A stretch of 64,000 nt of DNA from Yponomeuta sedellus (Eukaryota; Arthropoda; Insecta; Lepidoptera; Yponomeutidae), in assembly GCA_934045075.1 (NCBI GenBank), contig OW203729.1:4537816-4601815 (forward strand), read 5' to 3'. Each line of letters begins with the position of its first letter. Positions within the stretch are counted from its first letter, which is position 1. Below the pieces are notes generated by a model. That model was not told the origin of the DNA, did not search any database, and worked only from the letters and a program-made list of their open reading frames with translations. Of this stretch, positions 57,701-64,000 are shown one piece after another. A program made the position numbers and the translations under genes.

Positions 57701-60700
57701 CCATCAATGACAGGAATCGATTCAACATTATTGAAAATCAGATTAGAAGCACATCCATACCCACTCAACCTACTCGCCATCTATGCACCAACATCTGCAT
57801 CCAGTGAAGAAGAAATCGCTGAGTTCTACGACCAACTAAACAAAGCAGTCCAAGATGTTCCTAAGAAAGAGCCATTATTAATACTTAGCGATTTTAATTC
57901 TAAAATAGGAAAAACTGAGGATGATTACCATCTCAGAAAGATTGTCGGCAGGTTTGGACTGGGAGTCAGAAACAACCGTGCCAACATGCTTTTGGACTTT
58001 TGCATGGAGAACGACCTTTCGGTCATGAACACCTGGTTTCAACAACACCCAAGACGACTCTACACGTGGACGTCACCTAATGTTCTTCAAAGGAACCAAA
58101 TTGACTTCGTTCTAGTAAACCAAAGATGTAGCTCATCTATATCAGCAGCAAAGACGAGGCCAGGAGCAGACTGCGGCAGTGAACTTAGCTTCTGACTGCT
58201 AAGTTTAAAATCCGTTTGAAGAAGTCAAAAATAGGTACCCTCAACAAACAACAAATGGTTAAGCAGAGGAAATCCTTAAAGGAACAGGACTTAAAATAGT
58301 CGGAAAGGGCGCACTCCCGAGATATGTTTCAAAAGATAAACCTGCTCGCAAAGGAATTTAAACCAAAGCACTGGACCATTAAAAATGAAAAGAGGACGCC
58401 CTTATCGGATAAAGATGAGGTACTCGAAAGATGGAAGAGCTACTGTCGGCAGCTATACGGCGAAAACAGCGATAAAAGAACTATGGAAATGGATTATTCG
58501 GAAAAGGAACCAGACATCCTCCTCGAGGTAGTAGAGGCAGCACTTCTCAAACTGAAATACAAGGCATGTGGCAGCGATGGCCTAACCGCGCAAATCTAGG
58601 AAGATCTAATCTAAGTAATATAGGAAGTGAAGGCATAGCAATCGTACATACCGTGTGTCAAAAAGTCTGGAGAACGGGTCAATGGCCAGCAAATTGGACC
58701 GAATCATTCGTAGTGCCTATACACAAGAAAGGCTCTATCCGTAAATGTGAGAATTACAGAACCATCTCTATCATCTCTCACGCGTGAAAAATCCTCTTAC
58801 ACGTCCTAAACCACCGGCTTGCACCCTACATCAATAGCCAAATACCGAAGGAACAAGCTGGATTTGTAAAAGGAAGAGGAACGAGGGAACAAATCTTGAA
58901 CATTCGACCGCTGATCGAAAAATGCAGGGAACATAACATCACTATAGCCTTGTGTTTCATCGATTATGCAAAAGCCTTTGACTGTATCAGCTGGAAGGCC
59001 ATGTTCAGGGTTATGAAGGAGATGGGTATACCGGACCACCTTACCTTTCTTGTGCAGCAACTGTACTCCAACTGTCAATCGAAAGTACGAATTGAGAACA
59101 GTCTTTCACACTGCTTCAAAGCAGAACAAGGAGTGCGCCAGGGATGCATACTATCTCCCCAACTGTTCAACCTGATCGGGGAACATATAATGAGAAGGGT
59201 TTTGGATAATTTAGAGGGGGGCATTCGGATAGGTGGGCATCTTCTGAACAACCTTCACTTTGCCGATGACACCACCGTCATAGGCGCCTCGGAAACAGAG
59301 CTGGCTGAGCTTCTAGCGAGAGTGGATAGTATAAGAATACGGACTTCGTATCAACAGAAGTAAGACCAAGTTGATGTTTATTGATAGATCGGGCACCTTG
59401 CAACGAACCAACGAGCTGCGAGACCTTGATGTTGTACACAAATTTGTATACTTAGGCTCGCAAATAAGCAATGACGGAGACTGCGAACAAGAATTTGTCA
59501 GAAGATCCCAAATGGCTAAGTCAGCAGTGAAAAGGCTTGAGAAGATATGGAAAAACAGAAGCATCAACCGCAAGACAAAGATAAAACTAATGTGGACCCT
59601 TATCTTCTCAATATTTCTGTATGCCTCGGAAACCTGGACATTAAAAGCCTGTATTTTGAAAAGAATAGATGCGTTTGAAATGTGATGCTGGCGGAGAATA
59701 CTCCGTATAACTTGGACCGAACACCGCATAAACGTATCTATTCTAGGAGAAATTCACATAAAGACGAGGCTCTTCACAATCTGCACCCAATGCATCCTGA
59801 AGTTCTTCGGATATACCGTCCGACGCGGGCGAGATAACCTGGAGTATGTTATCAACACCGGTCGAGCGAACGGGAAACGAAGCAGAGGACGACCACCAAC
59901 GCGTTGGTCAGATATAATAACTAAAGCTTCGGTAAGGACCCTACAAGCAGCCATACATCTGGCGCGTAATATAATCTAATGGAGAGAGCTGGTGGCGGAA
60001 TCTGCCCTTAGTCACGTCCCTCAGCCATGAGGAAACGACGAAGAAGAATAAGGAGATAGTGAGATAAAGAGGATGAAGAATGAGAGTGGAACATTCGGTA
60101 GGGGACGCCCTAGGCGCACATAGTAGACCAAATTGGGGACGTGTTGGCAAAGGGTCGGATAAAAAGTACCCACAACCGGAGAACGTGCATGCAACGACTT
60201 ATGAATGTAGATGAAGCGAAAGAGGTGTGCAAAGATCGTGGCAAGAGGCAAGCCTTAGTCTCTGTCTACCTCGCTGGGATACAGGCGTGAAATTACCGAC
60301 TGATTTTGGGATAAACGACTCGCTAAATAGGTACTTGAGAACAACAGAGACCTGATTATGTGATACAAATTGGCATACGCACCAATTCATAAAATATCCT
60401 TGTAAAGTAATACGGCGTAAGTAACAGAGTTGTATTATGTTGTAAATGGTAGTAGGGTATAACCGACAGTTAAATAGTAAATAGGTTTTAGTAATTGCCT
60501 ATAAGTGACAACTGTATGGCAAACTTGAGAATGGTAATAGGGTATAACCGACAATTCAATATTAATTAAGTTTAAGTAGTTGCCTATAAGCGACAGCTGT
60601 ATTGTAAACTTGCAAATGGCAGTAAGGTATAACCAACGCTTAATGTTTTTGACGACAAAGGTAAAGAGACATTAGTTCCAACTTTAAAAATAGTTGCTTC

Positions 60701-63700
60701 TGGTAAAGAACCGTAAGCGCCCAGAAGCTCCACACCAGTAGGAAGTAAAAAGACATTACCGACTAGAGGCCAAAGTTGATGCCATTTTTACAGGGATACA
60801 AGTGCCGTTAAGGAAAAAACGACCTAAAAATAGGTCGGTAACACCAAAACGACATCTAAAAACCCAGTTTTTTGCTTGGAGACAAGCGACATAAAAGCCA
60901 TTGTAGGGCCGTGGGAGTAAGCGCATTCGACGCAGATTTTTTTTTCAAGTGAGATGGCATTCAAAGATCAGTTTAGACAAAAATGTCGCTTATGCCCTAT
61001 ATCCTTTTAACCGTCGATGTAATTTATTTCGCAAATTAACATAATTACATTACAGCTTACGCTATTTCATAATTATTTGCGGTATATACTTAATCTAATT
61101 AAATAAACTAGCATGCAAACACAAATTGTATTGACAATTTAAATATGAGAATTATAATGAAACAATAATGTCATTCAAAATCCATCAGTAACTCATGCGC
61201 AATAAAATTTAAATAAATATTTTATTAGAAAAGCTATGGTTACAATATGTAATCAATACGTATTAAATAATTCAATTAAAATTAGATAAGAATATCGAAG
61301 GTAAACTTAATTAAATTTAAATTCTCCTTAAATTTTAATCCTCTTTCTCAGAAATCACTAAGCATTCTCCCTTAATATCCTGCCATTGACCTGCAAACAC
61401 ATCGACTTGTGGTGCATCTGCATGTAACTTATTTAGTAGAGCCAGCGCTCGGTTCAGCGGTGACCACCGGAAAGCCATCGTTCGTCCTGACTCCACTCTA
61501 AAAAGAGGCCTAAGTCTTCGCATGCCATGTCTGAAACGGTTTGGTACATTTAGCCTCAGCAACCTTTCCAACAGCGTTGGGCAGTCCAGACCACCTCGCA
61601 ATATTTGAATGCAAACTAACATTAAATCTCGATTGCGCCTAGTCTGCAGCGAGTTAAATCCGAGTACCCCTAACAAATATTTTGTTGGGTACATGAACGG
61701 ATATAGGCTATACTTAGATTTATAAAGATACCGGAGGAAGCGTTTTTGGACTTTCTCGATCATAAGAATATATTTTTGCTCGTGTGGATTCCACACGCAA
61801 GCACTGGCCTCCAGTTTACTTCGCACAAGAGACGTGTAGAGCAGCTGTGCCGTTTGGGGGTCACGAAAATCTCGCGAGTTTCGCATAACGAAGCCAAGTC
61901 TCCGAAATCCCTCCGCCGCAAGTGCCGTAATATGACTGTGGAATGTCAATTTAGGGTCGAAAATTACGCCAAGATCCCTTACAGAGAAAACTCTCATAAT
62001 CATACTATCACCAAGTAAGTATCCCGTATCCAACAAATTTGATGACCGCGTGAAAGACATAACGTAGCTCTTGCCTACATTAAAATTTAACTTATTTGTT
62101 TCACTCCATTGTAAGATTGAAGAGATGTCATCCTGTAATAGACGTGCACTTTCCTCATCCACAATTGGTTGTACTAGCTTTAAATCGTCGGCATACAGTA
62201 GGCAAGTGGCGCTTCTTAGTACATCAGGTAGATCATATAACATGATCGAGAACAGCAACGGGCCCAAGATAGAGCCTTGACTCACTCCTGACCTGGTTGA
62301 GTAGGACTTTGATATGTAGCATCCATGCTGGACGTATTGCTCTCGATCTCTTAAGTAATCGGAAAAGAAATTTGCTAGTCTGGGCGTAAAACCTAATGAA
62401 ACTAATTTGGCTAATAGTATGTCATTGTCCACTCTGTCGAAAGCCTTCTGGAAATCGAGGTATACTACGTCCACTTGTCTACCTTTGTCCATTTCTGCAG
62501 AAATGAGGTCTGTCAGAGCCAATAAATTTGTGTTTACTGACCTACCAGGCCTGAATCCATGTTGGGCGATCGTAATAAATGGTTTAATTTGTGGCTCTAA
62601 TTTCAACTTCAAAACTATTTCAAAGATTTTGGCACATGAGCTTAAAATTGCAATGGGTCTATGTTCCTCTACTATTGTTTTATTACTAGTTTTAGGGATT
62701 GGCTTTACTCTAGTCAGTTTCCATAGGTCGGGATAGCAGCCGGCTTCAATAGACAAATTGAAAATATGTTCCAGAGGCCTGACGATAAATTCCGTGCATC
62801 CCTTGAGAAAATACGCAGGCATACAGTCAGGGCCCATCGCACTACGGGGTTTCAAGAGACTTATCGCTTTTAGTATATCATCCGTTTTGATGGTAGTAAT
62901 ATTGATATAGTTTGCTGTTGATAATGAGTCGGATATCGCAGCATTTATAGGTGATAATACAGGTGACTCTGGGAGAAAAACTGAACTGAACTGCTCAGCA
63001 AAAGCATTAGCTGTTAATGCGCCTGTCAGAAGTTCCCCTTTATGTTCTACAGTCGGCTCAAACCCACCTTTAGATCTAAGGGGTCCTACATGCTGCCAGA
63101 AATGGCGAGGATTTTTAAAAATATTTACCTCTACATCTCTGATATGCTCGTCGTAGGCTAATTTTTGCTTACATTTAATATCGGCTCGTAGCTTACTAAA
63201 TTGAGAGTAAATCTGACGGTCTTTAGATTTTTTCCAAGTCTTGTGTAAATATGATTTTAAACCTATAAGCTTTATCAAATCTTTTGGGTACCATACTGGA
63301 TAGCGACGACAGCTTACTTTACTTCTTTTTTTACGCGGAAAACATAAGTCGAAAATGGCGTAAATAATAGCATAAAATTTTTCGACCGCCATATTTACGT
63401 CCTTGTAGGAGTAAATATCATTCCACTGGACATTACTCATGTGATAGTAAAGAAGTTCAAAGTTGCCTTTGGCAAAATTCCATTCCTTACGGTCCTGGAT
63501 ATTACTTGGTTGTAGCGGGTGTGACGTGTGGGTCTGTCTAATGTCCCGCAGATTTATACCAATATCTAGCGGCGGGTGGTACTTATCAGGTGTTACAAGC
63601 CCGCCGTCCGAATGATCATCGGCTTTGCGCACACTAACTCGATTGTATTTCTGTGGAAACAAAACGACATCTAGCTTTCCTCCATGGTCATTCATTATCT

Positions 63701-64000
63701 CATATATCATCGTGTTTAGACAAGGTTTGAGAATCTAATTTAAACTATAGGTAGATAGGTATAAATGTTGTTACGCCAAGGTTTGCACCACAGAACAAGT
63801 TTCCACTTTGATCTATCCTTCTTTCACTTCCGGATAATCTAACTCAAGGTTTGCAAAGAATCCATGAAGTGTAGCACCTATATTTTGTTGCATGCAGCTT
63901 TGTTCTGAAGGCGCGACTCTTGCTCGTGTGTTTCGTGAAACATTACAGAACACTCAGGAACAATCAGGAGACGCGACTTCAGACCAAAGCTGCTTGCAAG
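54728..64000 (+). CDS. Multi-exon gene of unknown function, 3' end beyond the window
   Basis: Exon 1 is 54728-54839 (ATG in TCAAGATGC; donor ATTG|GTCAGT). Exon 2 is 55756-55895 (acceptor TATTTTCAG; donor TTGCAG|GTATTA). Exon 3 begins at 63898 (acceptor TTTTGTTGCATGCAG) and is open to the window end. Phases agree: 1, then 0, and 34 further codons without a stop. The protein starts M-H-N-N-Q-I-L-G-R-P-P-S-P-S, then K-Y-N-P-G-V-L-I-G-P-W-V-E-D-R, then F-Y-F-P-P-K-E-D-P-N-E, all hydrophilic, with no signal or membrane segment. The K-Y-x-x-x-V-L-x-G-x-W-x-E-x-R stretch recalls the start of axonemal microtubule inner proteins such as CFAP107, but only over some 15 residues, so I give no name. Intron 1 (916 bp) holds two dispersed repeats; intron 2 (8 kb) holds nested transposons. 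Exons 1 and 2 are strong; exon 3 is probable. Confidence 0.7.
54942..55320 (-). repeat. Dispersed repeat family Q, copy 5 (minus, longest), in intron 1
   Basis: It runs from ATCATCATCATCAATACACT through CCACGGGGTTCAGGTCCGGA to AAATGCCACTAGCGTTAGTC. It shows that the blocks seen at 48640 and 18640 belong to one unit of at least 370 bp. Confidence 0.75.
55376..55625 (+). repeat. Dispersed repeat in intron 1 (ends GTATAGCCTGACAGCAGTGG)
   Basis: It begins CTCCATGTTAAATTCTGCTG and carries TGTCGTAAAAGTCGGCTAAG. It ends in two copies of CAGTGGACTAGCATAGCCTG-like sequence (TAGTATAGCCTGAC, CATAGCCTGACGACGAT). The end resembles lepidopteran retroelement 3' ends. There is no other copy in the window. 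Confidence 0.5.
55959..55983. repeat. Left 25-bp direct repeat bounding the intron-2 insertion
   Basis: GAATCTAATTAAAACTATAG and the next five bases match 63731-63755 at 24 of 25 positions. It is interpreted as the target-site duplication of the minus-strand LINE. Confidence 0.7.
56342..56705 (+). repeat. Left arm of the ~42.5-bp phased array
   Basis: Degenerate copies of the motif start near 56342, 56383, 56426, 56469, 56511, about 56551, 56596, about 56638 and 56680. The best two are GTAATTCGGCATAAGTCATA and GTAATAGGGCATGAGTCACA. Confidence 0.6.
57057..60040 (+). pseudogene. RTE-type endonuclease/reverse-transcriptase ORF, broken
   Basis: The protein would nick DNA and copy its own RNA into the nick. 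The apurinic-like endonuclease shows T-I-A-T-W-N-I-R-G-L, V-D-I-L-A-V-S-E-T-H and, after the SINE insertion, L-L-A-I-Y-A-P-T and L-I-L-S-D-F-N (usual form G-D-F-N). The reverse transcriptase shows E-Q-A-G-F-V-K-G-R-G, F-I-D-Y-A-K-A-F-D (first catalytic Asp), G-V-R-Q-G-C-I-L-S-P and L-H-F-A-D-D-T-T (catalytic Asp pair). The C-terminus has G-R-P-P-T-R-W. Frames change at least at about 58200-58320, 58590 and 59360, and stops occur near 58195, 58598 and 58785. The 57490-57682 SINE interrupts the endonuclease, and some codons are missing around it. This copy cannot encode an active protein. Confidence 0.85.
57490..57682 (-). repeat. tRNA-Gly-like SINE inserted in the RTE endonuclease
   Basis: Inverted relative to 47206-47413 and closely similar to it: ACCTCTTGCATGGTAGGCAG is the anticodon region, GGATTCGAACCCGGGA is box B, and GACATCACAAACATGTAAAC is the body. 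The head is at the right (57682) and the tail at the left in T- and A-rich sequence. Its good preservation suggests it is the youngest layer of the nest. Confidence 0.85.
60060..60292 (+). mobile_element. Degraded 3' coding tail of a LINE, copy 1 (plus)
   Basis: GGTAGGGGACGCCCTAGGCG, then TATGAATGTAGATGAAGCGA, AAAGATCGTGGCAAGAGGCA and GGGATACAGGCGTGA match, in order, the minus-strand copy at 28163-28360. Stops interrupt the frame. It adjoins the RTE 3' end, so it is either an older insertion or part of the same element. Confidence 0.55.
60293..60930 (+). repeat. Right arm of the ~42.5-bp phased array (85-bp dimers)
   Basis: Motif copies start near 60325, 60366, 60407, 60449, 60491, 60534, 60576, 60619, 60661, 60703, 60745 and about 60788, then less regularly to 60930. 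Alternate copies are more alike: ATGGTAGTAGGG at 60446, ATGGTAATAGGG at 60531 and ATGGCAGTAAGG at 60616 repeat at exactly 85 bp. The other half-unit reads GTARTTGCCTATAAGYGACA. This gives a dimeric higher-order repeat. Confidence 0.7.
61335..63729 (-). CDS. LINE reverse transcriptase ORF, 5'-truncated but otherwise open
   Basis: The open frame is 791 codons from the first ATG (63710) and continues upstream to the truncation point at 63730. It starts inside the C-terminal part of the endonuclease (K-Y-H-P-P-L in place of S-D-H-x-P-L). Reverse-transcriptase blocks follow in order: S-A-M-G-P-D at about residue 290; H-R-P-I-A-I-L-S-S at about 345; Q-H-G-F-R-P-G-R-S; V-Y-L-D-F-Q-K-A-F-D at about 418 (catalytic Asp); R-S-G-V-S-Q-G-S-I-L-G-P at about 475; L-L-Y-A-D-D-L-K at about 505 (catalytic Asp pair). 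The C-terminal domain has V-Q-K-R-F-L-R-Y-L-Y. The SGVSQGS and YADD forms and the overall layout fit the CR1/Jockey group. With all catalytic residues present it is a recent insertion, but without an intact endonuclease it is probably immobile. Confidence 0.9.
63731..63755. repeat. Right 25-bp direct repeat bounding the intron-2 insertion
   Basis: GAATCTAATTTAAACTATAG and the next five bases match 55959-55983 with one mismatch (T for A). It lies exactly where the LINE coding frame begins. Confidence 0.7.

Larger units (their letters stand above)
56890..60046 (+). mobile_element. Decayed RTE-type LINE inserted in the TIR element
   Basis: The 5' region (GGCCTAGAGGACTAAATAAC, GATGGAGCGAAAAGGATGGG) leads into an endonuclease frame and then a reverse transcriptase. 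It ends in R-S-R-G-R-P-P-T-R-W-S-D-I-I and CGACGAAGAAGAATAAGGAG. The plus orientation opposes the surrounding LINE. The phased array continues on both sides, so this is an insertion into it. The 5' boundary is approximate. Confidence 0.75.
56099..61016. mobile_element. 4.9-kb element with perfect 33-bp TIRs and an internal phased repeat array
   Basis: Left TIR 56099-56131 (CGACGGTTAAAAGGATATAG...) and right TIR 60984-61016 are exact reverse complements. ATGT flanks both sides as a 4-bp duplication (56095-56098 and 61017-61020). Inside, a motif close to GTAATAGGGYATAAGYGACA recurs every 42-43 bp on both sides of an inserted RTE LINE. The end of the TIR (ATAGGGCATAAGCGACA) is itself a copy of this motif. 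I find no transposase, so it is non-autonomous or has lost its gene. A 4-bp duplication occurs in several superfamilies (Sola, Ginger, Chapaev, Academ), and I cannot assign one. Confidence 0.8.
55984..63730 (-). mobile_element. 5'-truncated CR1/Jockey-type LINE, split by a later TIR element
   Basis: This is the outermost insertion in intron 2. Its 5' end is at 63730, directly at the right 25-bp direct repeat, and the coding frame is open up to that base, so the copy is truncated inside the endonuclease. Coding ends at 61335. The 3' UTR runs to about 61021, is interrupted by the TIR element 56099-61016 (with its ATGT duplication), and resumes at 56094-55984. On the minus strand it ends GGTTGATGTGATGTCGAC, a short-repeat end instead of poly(A), as in CR1-type LINEs. 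Assigning 55984-56094 to this LINE is inferred from the direct repeats. Confidence 0.7.

Noticed and set aside
60293..60930. CRISPR-like array
   Set aside because: The regular 42-bp spacing is superficially similar, but the units are degenerate throughout, with no constant repeat and unique spacer, and the host is eukaryotic.
56099..61016. Polinton/Maverick or other autonomous transposon
   Set aside because: It is too short, has a 4-bp rather than 6-bp duplication, and shows no polymerase, integrase or capsid frames. The only coding sequence belongs to the inserted RTE LINE.

Overview
The window is eukaryotic, and most likely comes from a moth or butterfly (Lepidoptera). Host coding sequence is sparse and split by GT-AG introns. 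Most of the DNA is AT-rich spacer full of repeat types I associate with Lepidoptera: RTE-like LINE 3' tails ending in GAAGAAG, a CR1/Jockey-type LINE, tRNA-derived SINEs, short non-autonomous Helitrons ending in CTAG|T, and several MITE families. I see no bacterial gene organisation, CRISPR array, rRNA gene or free-standing tRNA gene.

Layout. Positions 1-49000 look like intergenic or intronic DNA. They hold fragments of retroelements, MITEs, Helitrons, SINEs, a 211-bp tandem duplication, one stop-containing coding relic (15803-15985) and several perfect short-loop hairpins. GC-rich patches occur near 13.0, 27.0, 44.1 and 49.9 kb. From about 49.0 to 64.0 kb there is host gene structure. A minus-strand gene has its first coding exon at 49031-49385, with a possible untranslated first exon near 52.9 kb and a possible next exon at 46221-46466. 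A compact two-exon plus-strand gene encoding 79 residues lies at 53652-53974. A second plus-strand gene starts at 54728, has exons at 54728-54839 and 55756-55895, and has a likely third exon starting at 63898 that runs off the window.

The most informative region is intron 2 of that last gene (55896-63897). It reads as a stack of insertions. A 5'-truncated minus-strand LINE with an intact 791-codon reverse-transcriptase frame is bounded by 25-bp direct repeats (55959-55983 and 63731-63755, 24/25 identical). Its 3' UTR is split by a 4.9-kb element with perfect 33-bp terminal inverted repeats (56099-61016) and an ATGT target duplication. That element carries a phased array of a roughly 42.5-bp motif related to its own termini. 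The array is in turn interrupted by a decayed RTE-type LINE (about 56890-60046). The RTE endonuclease region is interrupted by a tRNA-derived SINE (57490-57682). Removing these layers leaves an ancestral intron of about 230 bp.

All calls come from reading the sequence by eye and from family knowledge. No database search was possible, and identities of the host proteins are left open.
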